Source: G963665215 sp963665215 (lineage in GTDB: Bacteria > Chloroflexota > Dehalococcoidia > Lucifugimonadales > CAUZJF01). From it: a DNA stretch of 64,000 nt. The notes beneath the pieces were generated by a model that saw only the letters and a program-made list of their open reading frames with translations, had not been told where the DNA came from and did no database searches. Of this stretch, positions 28,136-35,692 are shown piece after piece (the first letter of the stretch is position 1; each line of letters opens with the position of its first letter). A program made the position numbers and the translations under genes. The DNA is taken from assembly GCA_963665215.2 (NCBI GenBank), contig CAXXWW010000006.1:372001-436000 (forward strand), in the 5' to 3' direction.

Positions 28136-28188
28136 CCGCCATTCCGGGGGACCGGCGCCTTGGGAGTGGCCGGCCCGGGCACGCCTGA
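28136..28188 (+). pseudogene. Displaced 3' end of radA
   Basis: Starting with the right-hand copy of the target duplication CCGCCATT, the original radA frame continues for 15 codons beyond Ile and ends at TGA 28186-28188 (…GSGRPGHA). This short tail was cut from the gene by the insertion. Confidence 0.75.
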
Positions 28189-28343
28189 GCGGTTTACCCC
28201 CCGTGGGGGATAGGCGCAAAAGCTGAATTGTCTCACGCTCGAGGCTTTCCAATAGGACCCCTGCCACCAGGCGGGCAATTGGGAGCGTCCCCCGGTACCC
28301 CCCGTGGATGGTGGCGGCGGAAAACCCTTAGGAGGTCATTGCC

Positions 28344-29531
28344 CTGAAGAGTGGATATTTTCGGTGCGTCGGCGGAGTCAGCGGGGACATGATACTCGGG
28401 GCGGTGGTCGACGCCGGGGTGCCCATTGACGAGCTCGAAAAAGAGCTCGCCGCTCTAAAAGTGCGGGGGTTCACATTGGCCTGCCACTCCGAGCAGCGGG
28501 GCGGCGTTCGAGGCACGAAGGTATCGGTCACTCTGCCCAAGGGGGCTAGGCGGCCTCGCCGCCCGCAAGAGTTCATCCGCATCGTCGAAGATTCCGGCCT
28601 GCCGCCGGCGGTGGTTGAGCGGGCCTGCGCGGTCTTCCGGCGTCTGAGCGAGGCCGAGGCTGCGGTGCACAAGGTGCCATTGGAGGAGATTCACCTCCAC
28701 GAGCTGGGAAGCCTGGATACGCTGGTGGACGTTGTCGGCGGTGTGATGGGCCTCGAGATGTTGGGCATCGAGCGGCTGTACTCATCGCCCCTTCCCTCGG
28801 GATCGGGCATTATCAAGAGTGAGCACGGCTCGCTGCCTGTTCCCTCACCTGCCACGGCGGCCCTTTTTGCGATGGCCAGGGCCCCGGTGGTCGCGCCGCC
28901 CGGCAATGTCCCAGATGCTGGCGAGATGGTCACCCCAACCGGGGCCGCGATTGTGACCACGCTGGCTACGTTCGCCCAGCCGGCCATGGAGGTAGAGCGG
29001 GTGGGCTATGGGCTGGGCGACAGGGAGTCGCGCCACTATCCGAACGTGCTGGCGCTTTGGATTGGCCGGGAGATTGGCGCAAAATACGCCACCGACCTTC
29101 GCTTAATCGAGACCAACATCGACGATATGAGCCCCGAGCTCCTGGCCTACGTCCAAGAGCGTCTATTCGAGCTCGGGGCCCGGGACGTGTGGTTCACGCC
29201 AATTCAGATGAAGAAAAACCGCCCTGCCACCATGCTGAGTGCCCTCTTGCCGGCCGACCTGGAGGCCCAGGCGGTCACGCTGGTCATGAGAGAGACGTCG
29301 AGCCTGGGGGTCAGAGTACGACCTGTGGCGCGATACGAGGCGGAACGCGAGGTCGTCGAGGTAAACACCAGCCTGGGAGCGGTGCGCGTCAAGGTGAAGC
29401 GACTCGATGGCACGAACTTCGCCGTGTCACCGGAGTACGAGGAGTGCCGCCGCATCGCCCTTGAGCGAGGCATGCCGCTCCAAGACGTGTTCCGCATGGT
29501 CCAGGCCGAGGCGAGCCAGAAACTGCTGTGA
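28344..29531 (+). CDS. larC: LarC-like nickel-pincer cofactor biosynthesis protein
   Basis: 395 residues if started at the CTG at 28344. The N-terminus GGVSGDMILGAVVDAG is the conserved start of LarC (DUF111), and HLHELGSLDTLVDVVGG and NIDDMSPELLAYV are further family motifs. LarC inserts nickel into the pincer cofactor used by lactate racemase and relatives. The only well-placed ribosome site, AGGAGGT (28330-28336), is 7 bases before this CTG, and the first in-frame ATG (28389) would cut off the conserved GGVSGD segment. The first residue of the usual DCFSG motif is changed (RCVGG). larB, larE and larA are not in the window. Confidence 0.88.
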   Translation: MKSGYFRCVGGVSGDMILGAVVDAGVPIDELEKELAALKVRGFTLACHSEQRGGVRGTKVSVTLPKGARRPRRPQEFIRIVEDSGLPPAVVERACAVFRRLSEAEAAVHKVPLEEIHLHELGSLDTLVDVVGGVMGLEMLGIERLYSSPLPSGSGIIKSEHGSLPVPSPATAALFAMARAPVVAPPGNVPDAGEMVTPTGAAIVTTLATFAQPAMEVERVGYGLGDRESRHYPNVLALWIGREIGAKYATDLRLIETNIDDMSPELLAYVQERLFELGARDVWFTPIQMKKNRPATMLSALLPADLEAQAVTLVMRETSSLGVRVRPVARYEAEREVVEVNTSLGAVRVKVKRLDGTNFAVSPEYEECRRIALERGMPLQDVFRMVQAEASQKLL

Positions 29532-29572
29532 TTCGGCGGCGGGGTACGCGGTTCCTCCTTGCCTTGCCCGCG

Positions 29573-29581
29573 TGCTACAAT
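29573..29581 (+). promoter_or_regulatory. Extended -10 promoter for the cysteine desulfurase gene
   Basis: TGC-TACAAT at 29573-29581, about 46 bases before the ATG at 29627. No good -35 is seen. It implies the gene can be transcribed apart from larC. Confidence 0.4.
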
Positions 29582-29626
29582 ATCCTTGGTATCCGGGGAG
29601 GCGCTCGCGCCCGCTTGACAGAAGAT

Positions 29627-30820
29627 ATGCTGAAGACTGACAAGCTGATATACATGGACCACGCCGCCACCACACCGGTGCGCCGTGAGGTCCTGAAGGC
29701 TATGCTCCCCTTCTTCAGTGAGAGCTTTGGGAACCCCTCCAGCATCTACACCCTTGCTCAAGATGGCCGCAAGGCCGTGGATGACTCTCGCGAGACCGTC
29801 GCCCACGCGCTGGGAGCGCGGATGAGCGAGGTCGTTTTCACCAGCGGGGGTACCGAGTCTGATAATGCCGCTATCAAGGGAGCGGCCTTCGCGCTTCGCA
29901 ACACCGGTAACCACATCGTCACCTCCAGCATCGAGCACCACGCCGTACTCCATACGTGTCATCAGCTTGAGCAGTTCGGTTTCGAGGTCAGCTACCTTCC
30001 GGTGGACCGGCATGGCATGGTGGACCCCGACGATGTCGGCCGCGCCATCAATGATCGCACCGTCCTGGTCAGCGTGATGCTGGCGAACAATGAGATCGGC
30101 ACAATTGAGCCGGTGACCGAGATCTCAAGGGTCGTCAAGGGTGAGGCAGAGCGGCGGCAACGGACCATTGTCATGCACACGGACGCGGTCCAGGCCGCGG
30201 GTCTCTTGGACCTGGACATGCGGACGCTGGGCGTAGACATGCTGAGCCTCTCCTCCCACAAGATTCACGGGCCGAAGGGTGTGGGCGCGCTGGGCATTCG
30301 GCGGGGCACTCCCTTCGAGCCACAGCAGATGGGCGGCGGCCAGGAGCGGCAGCGGCGGTCTGGCACCGAAAACGTTCCTGGTGTGGTCGGGATGGCGGAG
30401 GCCCTGAGGATGGCATCCGAGGAACGCGACGGTCTGAATGCCCATTGCAGCTATCTGAGAGACAAGATAATTGCAAGCATCCAGGAAACAGTGGAAGGGG
30501 CCCATCTCAACGGACACCCCACCAGCAGGCTGGCCAACAACGTGAACATCTCTTTTGAGTCTGTGGAGGGAGAGTCGATACTGCTCGCACTGGACTTCGC
30601 TGGAATCTGCGCGTCCAGCGGAAGCGCGTGCTCCTCCGCCTCCCTGGAGCCGTCGCACGTGCTCCTCGCCATAGGGTGGTCGGCGGAAGTGGCTCAGGGC
30701 AGCCTGCGTATCACACTGGGAGCCGATAATACAGATGAGGAGGTAGACTACCTCCTATCGGTCCTACCCGACCTGATCGGCCGCCTCCGGGCCATGCCCT
30801 CGCTCTCGGTGGCGGGTTGA
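29627..30820 (+). CDS. Cysteine desulfurase (IscS/NifS family)
   Basis: 397 residues from the ATG at 29627. It has MDHAATTPV, FTSGGTESDNAAI, the PLP lysine in SLSSHKIHGPKG, and the catalytic Cys in SSGSACSSASLEPSHVL. It removes sulphur from cysteine to give a persulphide for Fe-S clusters or tRNA thiolation. With a tRNA-Sec gene 1 kb away, release of selenium from selenocysteine is a possible side role, but nothing in the sequence proves it. Upstream starts overlap larC and are rejected. Confidence 0.95.
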   Translation: MLKTDKLIYMDHAATTPVRREVLKAMLPFFSESFGNPSSIYTLAQDGRKAVDDSRETVAHALGARMSEVVFTSGGTESDNAAIKGAAFALRNTGNHIVTSSIEHHAVLHTCHQLEQFGFEVSYLPVDRHGMVDPDDVGRAINDRTVLVSVMLANNEIGTIEPVTEISRVVKGEAERRQRTIVMHTDAVQAAGLLDLDMRTLGVDMLSLSSHKIHGPKGVGALGIRRGTPFEPQQMGGGQERQRRSGTENVPGVVGMAEALRMASEERDGLNAHCSYLRDKIIASIQETVEGAHLNGHPTSRLANNVNISFESVEGESILLALDFAGICASSGSACSSASLEPSHVLLAIGWSAEVAQGSLRITLGADNTDEEVDYLLSVLPDLIGRLRAMPSLSVAG

Positions 30821-30897
30821 GCGCGGCAGCGGGAGGTGCTCTTCACCCTTGAGCGCAAGCGCAGCGAGAGGTGTGGGGTCGTTTGAGACACTTTGCT

Positions 30898-30980
30898 AAC
30901 TCGGGGAACTGAGAGCCCTGGAAGCTCCCCGCAACAGTAACCGGCGCCGAGATCGCGGCGGAATCCCCGACTCACGAGTT
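30898..30980 (+). ncRNA. Candidate structured RNA element before trxA
   Basis: A closing helix AACTCG (30898-30903) pairs with CGAGTT (30975-30980), continued by GGGA (30904-30907) with TCCC (30964-30967). Inside is a GC-rich hairpin around CCGGCGCCGAGATCGCGGCGG (30941-30961) and the string CCCCGCAACAGTAA, which recalls the cobalamin-riboswitch core, but the GCCACTG box and later conserved parts are missing. It could be a leader element of trxA (start 31114) or a small RNA. The rest of 30821-31113 shows no gene. Confidence 0.35.
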
Positions 30981-31113
30981 GCATCCAAGTAAATGAAGGC
31001 GGATTCTGTCAAGCTCGATTGCGGACCTGCGCCGCATCGTAGAGGCGGGGCCGCCTCAGGTGACCTGGAAAAAGGGACGCTTTCTCAGGCACGAAAACTG
31101 GAGGGAAGGGCAC

Positions 31114-31440
31114 ATGGCGCATCCTGTAAACATAAGTGACGACACGTTTGAAGACGAGGTGATCAAGTCGGAGGTCCCCGTACTTGTGGACTTCTGGGCC
31201 GAATGGTGTGGGCCCTGCAAGATAATTGCGCCCATAGTGGAGGAGCTGGCGGGAGAGTACAACGGCAAGATGAAGTTCACCAAGTTGGACGTCGACTCCA
31301 ACCCCAAGGTAGCCACAAAATACGGAATCAGAGGAATACCGACCCTCTTGATCTTTTCGGGCGGAGAGCCCGTAGACCAGGTGGTCGGCGCTGTCCCGAA
31401 GGCCGTCCTTAAGAGCCACCTGGAAAAGGCAATCGCATAA
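31114..31440 (+). CDS. trxA: Thioredoxin
   Basis: 108 residues, exactly thioredoxin size, with VDFWAEWCGPCKIIAPIVEEL and the cis-Pro segment GIRGIPTLLIF. It reduces protein disulphides in the cytoplasm. The ATG at 31114 follows GGGAAGGG. A GTG/ATG further upstream would add 18 residues not found in the family. Confidence 0.96.
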   Translation: MAHPVNISDDTFEDEVIKSEVPVLVDFWAEWCGPCKIIAPIVEELAGEYNGKMKFTKLDVDSNPKVATKYGIRGIPTLLIFSGGEPVDQVVGAVPKAVLKSHLEKAIA

Positions 31441-31522
31441 TCATTTGGGAGCCCCTTATCGCTGGCATCGACGTCTTTAGGGCGCGACTGTGATAGCGGG
31501 CTGATAGTGCTGAGACCGTGTC

Positions 31523-31550
31523 GACCCCGCCGTTGTGAGACGGCGGGGTC
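31523..31550 (+). terminator. Terminator-like hairpin after trxA
   Basis: A perfect 10-bp GC-rich stem (GACCCCGCCG / CGGCGGGGTC) with an 8-base loop, but followed by TTCGTGTG and not a T-run, so it may be a weak terminator. The rest of 31441-31789 holds nothing I can support. Confidence 0.5.
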
Positions 31551-31789
31551 TTCGTGTGTGCACGGCTAGCTCCCGCGGAGCCGCCGCCGCCCACGGCCAT
31601 CCTTCCAAACTCTCGATGCCGCGGAGTCGCTGGAAACCCTGTGTCGGGGACGAATCACCTGCGACGGTGCCCTAGTCATGACGCAGCTGGACGATACCCT
31701 TGGCACGGAGGACCGCCGGGGCGTCAGAGTCGCGCTGCCACCTTGCCACCGTGCGGGGGAAGGGCGCGGGGGACCCGACATAGCCGGGT

Positions 31790-31819
31790 TTGACATGGCT
31801 CCGCTCCGGCGCCCACAAT
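31790..31819 (+). promoter_or_regulatory. Promoter of the tRNA-Sec gene
   Basis: TTGACA at 31790-31795, 18-base spacer, CACAAT at 31814-31819, about 45 bases before the tRNA. Confidence 0.55.
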
Positions 31820-31863
31820 GTAGATGGTCAGGCGGCCTCGGTCCGCGACACTTTCGGCAGCAC

Positions 31864-31961
31864 GGGAGCGAATGGGTCCCGGTGGGCTTCGCGGACTTCA
31901 AATCCGTTGGCCCCGGCCCTTCGGTCGGGGCGGTGGGTTCGACTCCCTCTCGCTCCCGCCA
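31864..31961 (+). tRNA. selC: tRNA-Sec (anticodon TCA)
   Basis: 98 bases including an encoded GCCA 3' end. It has an 8-bp acceptor stem (GGGAGCGA / TCGCTCCC), a 6-bp D stem with a 4-base loop (GGGTCC-CGGT-GGGCTT, two G-U pairs), a seven-base anticodon loop CTTCAAA with anticodon TCA at 31898-31900, a long variable arm (CCCCG ... CGGGG) and a TTCGACT T-loop. The 8-bp acceptor, 6-bp D stem and long variable arm are the marks of selenocysteine tRNA. One T-stem pair (T31934-T31948) is a mismatch. It implies selenoprotein synthesis in this organism; selA, selB and selD are not in the window. Confidence 0.93.
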
Positions 31962-31964
31962 ACT

Positions 31965-33563
31965 TCATGATGGGCGCGGCGATGAATCCCTGCCCGTGGA
32001 GGTATTGACTACAGCAGGGAACCGGTACTCTATCAGCACTTTCGCCTTCTTGCCTTCCGGCTCAACCTCCGTGTGAACGGTGATCTGTTTCACCAGGATC
32101 CGCACCACCTCTTGCCTCAGGGCATCATCCAGCCCAGCATCTAACCGCCGTTGAAGTTCTTCAAGAATGTCCGGGTCCAGTGGTTCTTCAGGCTCTCCCA
32201 AGGTATCTTGAAGTTCCCCTAGGCGCTTTTCGACTCCCTCTTGCTCCCGGCCTATCTCTGCCAAAAGTTCGTCCAACTCGGCATCAGAAATGCGGTCCCG
32301 CGTGTTCAGATCGATGGCCTTCTTTCTGCGTCGTGCAAGATCAACCACGGCGCTTTCCAGAGTCAAATTCTCTGCTTCGGCAATGGCCGCTCCCGCATCC
32401 ATCTCCTTCTCGCGGCTTAGCTCCTCCAAGATATCCCCTGGGTCGCGCAAGAATCGCTCGATGTCCTCCCACACGACGGTTTCGATGTCGGGGCCCTTAA
32501 GCGCCTTGGCCGGGCACCGTTCCCCCTTGGGACCTTTATCGGTTAGCTGACCGTTGCAGCGATACCAGGGAAATCCCCTGCCCCAGGAGCCAACGTAGAA
32601 CCGTCTACATCCCCCGCAACGGCAAACGGATCTGAGGAGATAGACGCGAGGTGTGTTCTTGGACATGATTCGGTTCCGGGTTAGTGTTTCCTGAGCCGCA
32701 TGCCAGGTCTCTTCCGACACCAGGGCTGGCACCGATGCGGAAATGACCTCGCGCCCATCAGGCCTGGCGCTCCGCCGACCATACTGGAGTTCGCCTCGGT
32801 ACACTGGGTTCTTTACCAAATTGCAGATTCGACCGGCACGCCACAAACCTTGAGTCCGCTCCTTGCGTTGTCCCCTTCTGACCAGCCTGTCATCTTTGGT
32901 GTAGGCGGTGGGAACCCCCAAGATATTGAGGTGCTCGGCGATTCGAGGGCATGACCAGCCTTCAATAGCCAGCCAGTGGTAAATTTTCCGTACCAGCTCC
33001 GCCTCGGTCCAATCCCCCCAGATGAGCTTGTCGCTGGGCAGCAGGCGGGCATGTTGTTTGCGGCCTTCGACCAGGTAGCCAAGAGGGACGATTCCGCCAG
33101 TGTACCGGCCCTCCCGGGCAGCCCTGTTTATACCGGTGGCTGAGCGCGCCATGAAATTCCTCCGCTCTTGGGCAGCTACGGCTACATGAATGTGGTACAT
33201 GAAAGGGTCGGAGCTGCCTTCTGTAACGGAGTGGACCTTGATGCCCAATAGCTCCAAATCCCTCCAAACGATTAGAGGGTCGACGTCGTCTCGCCCGAGA
33301 CGGTCGATTTTCCATACCCAGACCTCGTCGAAAAGGCCGCGCCCAGCGTCTGCCAGCAGCCGTTTCCCTGCCGGCCGGTGGGCCATGGGGATCGTGCCTG
33401 ACACTCCGTCGTCAATATACCGTGTCCCCAGCCTGACATTCGGTTCCTTGCTTAAGTCGACCGCAAGCTCGTCCTGCTGGGTCTTGATGGTCGCACGCTC
33501 CCGCTGGTCTTCGGAACTTACTCGCTCGTATGTGACCACTCGTCTCAATGTGGTGGTAGTCAT
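31965..33563 (-). CDS. Large serine recombinase (site-specific integrase)
   Basis: 532 residues. The N-terminal resolvase domain has the nucleophile in YERVSSEDQ (Ser16) and the Arg-bearing WKIDRLGRD helix. Next is the recombinase domain (GINRAAREGRYTGGIVPLGY ... ICNLVKNPVYRGELQYG), a zinc ribbon (CRCGGC ... YRC ... ERCPAK, about 330-375), and a coiled-coil (about 400-470). This is the phiC31/Tn4451-like large serine integrase layout. Ribosome site AGGAGGG is 8 bases before the ATG. Its stop codon lies 4 bases from the tRNA-Sec end, as expected for the integrase of an element inserted there. Confidence 0.95.
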   Translation of the reverse strand: MTTTTLRRVVTYERVSSEDQRERATIKTQQDELAVDLSKEPNVRLGTRYIDDGVSGTIPMAHRPAGKRLLADAGRGLFDEVWVWKIDRLGRDDVDPLIVWRDLELLGIKVHSVTEGSSDPFMYHIHVAVAAQERRNFMARSATGINRAAREGRYTGGIVPLGYLVEGRKQHARLLPSDKLIWGDWTEAELVRKIYHWLAIEGWSCPRIAEHLNILGVPTAYTKDDRLVRRGQRKERTQGLWRAGRICNLVKNPVYRGELQYGRRSARPDGREVISASVPALVSEETWHAAQETLTRNRIMSKNTPRVYLLRSVCRCGGCRRFYVGSWGRGFPWYRCNGQLTDKGPKGERCPAKALKGPDIETVVWEDIERFLRDPGDILEELSREKEMDAGAAIAEAENLTLESAVVDLARRRKKAIDLNTRDRISDAELDELLAEIGREQEGVEKRLGELQDTLGEPEEPLDPDILEELQRRLDAGLDDALRQEVVRILVKQITVHTEVEPEGKKAKVLIEYRFPAVVNTSTGRDSSPRPS

Positions 33564-33648
33564 CCCTTTACCCTCCTGGCCGTGGTCGTTCTTCGCGGTC
33601 AGGTAGACACCATCGCTCTAGCTGGCATCGGATAGCAAGTAGTCATCC

Positions 33649-33786
33649 CTAATTGGGTAAGACCTTCGGCAATCCCAGCACCACTCTCAGCGCCGCAAGC
33701 ATCGCCTGGCGGTCTGGTTCGTGGACCCGTTGGATTTCAGGAGATTTCTGCGGTGATGAACCGTTTGTACCTGCGCTAGAGCCCAT
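33649..33786 (-). CDS. Small protein upstream of the serine recombinase
   Basis: 45 residues beginning MGSSAGTNGSSPQKSPE and ending LGLPKVLPN. It lies 85 bases upstream of the recombinase in the same direction. A C-terminal helix DRQAMLAALRVVLGLPK is plausible. I do not recognise a family; a small excisionase-like or leader protein is possible, but there is no ribosome site of note, so the call is tentative. Confidence 0.35.
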   Translation of the reverse strand: MGSSAGTNGSSPQKSPEIQRVHEPDRQAMLAALRVVLGLPKVLPN

Positions 33787-33859
33787 ATAGGGAGTCTAAC
33801 GAGGGACGATGTGAAAGAAGGGGTGGATTTTCAGTGAAAAAACGGTGAATCGGGGGCAA

Positions 33860-35692
33860 TCATCTTAAAGTAATGTTTAGTCGGTACATCCCACGGCCCT
33901 CAGCTGGAACGATGAGCTTTCTCCATGCGGGGGACTCACGGAACACTTGATTCATGTTCCTTGATCGGATGTCTAGGGTCTCTAAGATATAACCTTGGCT
34001 CAGGGAGCTACCGCCTTTGAGGTGCTGCTGGTGGAGAAGTTCCACCACTCGGGCAGACCTGGTGCAGTCTGGTTAGTCGTCAGGTCAAACCTCCGATCAC
34101 CAACGCGAACCTCCCTGTAGTCGTCCGAGTGCCGAAAGTTGTCTCCGATCGTTCGCCCAACCGCGTCATCTTGTATATTTGCTTCATGAGACTCAGTTTC
34201 CGAGGAGGCGCTATTATCTTCAAGTGAACCGGTATCTTGACCCATGGTCTGTGATGCCCCGGAGATCAACCGAATCAAGCAATCCTTAGGTAGGGACTCC
34301 CGTGCAAGTTCGCTTGTCACCAACGATATCTGCTCCTCCATCACCTGTAAGACCGTTTCCCCATGTCGCTTGAGCATTTCGGTGAGACTCTCAGCTATCT
34401 TGCTGGCATCAGGGTCCATAGGGTCAATGCACTCAAATAACTCCGGGAATCTCTGGAACATCCCAGGACCATCGAGATGCTCTAAGCCTTGGGCGAACCT
34501 AACGTAGGACAGGGCCATGGTTCGGTCATTGCCCTGTCCCAGTTCTTGCCGGAAGATGTCTTTGCGGTATGTCTTTGCGGTACCCCTCGGGTGGATCGTA
34601 TTCAGACAACCCAGCAGCGAGCGTGGCAAATCTCCTATCGATACACTGTGAACATACTCCACAATGGGCCTGCATCCGGGTTCGGTACCGCCTGTGCGAA
34701 CAGGAGTTGGTCTCCTCTAGGAGGAGATTCGAGCCGGTGTCCATTATCACTTTCAAGGTCTCGCTGCGGGTTCGGTCCCAGAGCGGGTTCTTGACCGTTG
34801 GACCACCCGGGAAAACCTTTGCAACGAGCTGGTTGAATAATTTCAAGAACTTCGGATGGGTGGAGCGGCTCGCCTTCGCCCCAACCAGTTGCCCGTTGAC
34901 CGGCAGATTTAGACTCACCACGCCGTTGTCAGCCAAGAAAACATCGGCTAGCCCAACCAGGTTTGCCACGGCGGAGCTGAAGCTCGCAAACAGAAAACTT
35001 CTGGTTCTTTGGCTGTAGTCGCTGGGATCAGAACCGGTTCGATGGATTCCAACCCGGATGAGCGGGAAGGACCAAATTTGTTGAAACCTGTCCCGAACCG
35101 CGCTTGCCAATTTGCGTTGGTGACTTTCGATGTTGAACGCCGGAGAGTGGCTTACCAACAGCGGCTTCTTCCCAAGTTGCACCGCCCCCTCAAGCACGGC
35201 GGCGAGGCTGTCAAGACCCCCGGAGAAAAGGTAGACACTGTCCGGTTCGCCAAACACCTGACTTGGGTCGATATCCAGCGTCAACTGGCGTTGCTCGGGC
35301 ACTGCCTGACTGAATTGGAAATTCCAAACGTCGCCGGAAACGAATCCTAAGGTATCGCTAAGGGCTTGAGAGACTGGTTCTTGGGTCCAAAACTCCAGGT
35401 CAGTTACTGGAATATAAACAACGAAATGCCGCCGCCAGCCATCCCCATATACGTCGGCTTCACCACCCCTGCTCACACTCTGATCTGCGGCATAAACATA
35501 TGAGGCGATCCGGACCAGATCCCCCGACCGCCCATCTATACCGGCCAGCAACGCCGTTGCCGGGATCCGGATCTGCAGGTTCACGTTGGCGCTTTGGCCC
35601 CGATGATTCAATGACCTTCGGATTGGAGGCTCGGGGACCGAGGCAACTTGCGGTACGATCGCGCCCTCGCAATCGACCACAACCCGTTTCAC
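33860..35692 (-). pseudogene. QueC-like PP-loop protein (QatC-like), frame broken by a 13-bp tandem duplication
   Basis: The first reading frame (35692-34526, 388 residues) has the PP-loop SGGLDS at residues 157-162, a segment NGVVSLNLPVNGQLVGAK, and a four-Cys zinc site C331, C344, C347, C350 (HCGVCSQC), as in 7-cyano-7-deazaguanine synthase QueC. A perfect 13-bp tandem duplication at 34557-34582 then shifts the frame; removing one unit joins ...YRKDIFRQELGQGN... and continues to about 34065. A second shift near 34056-34066 (an imperfect 10/11-base repeat) would add a typical winged-helix end (ARVVELLHQQ ... AWRKLIVPAEGRGMYRLNI) to stop 33860. The product would be ~600 residues. Its start overlaps the upstream gene by 4 bases (ATGA). 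The nearest known relatives are QatC proteins of the Qat anti-phage system; assignment is by motif only. Confidence 0.7.
34557..34582. repeat. Perfect 13-bp tandem duplication inside the QueC-like gene
   Basis: TGTCTTTGCGGTA occurs twice without a gap (34557-34569 and 34570-34582). Thirteen is not a multiple of three, so the second unit causes the frame break. Replication slippage, phase variation or an assembly error are all possible. Confidence 0.95.

Noticed and set aside
30898..30980. Cobalamin riboswitch
   Set aside because: Only the CCCGCAAC.GTAA string is similar; the GCCACTG box and the 3' conserved parts are absent, and the downstream gene is thioredoxin.
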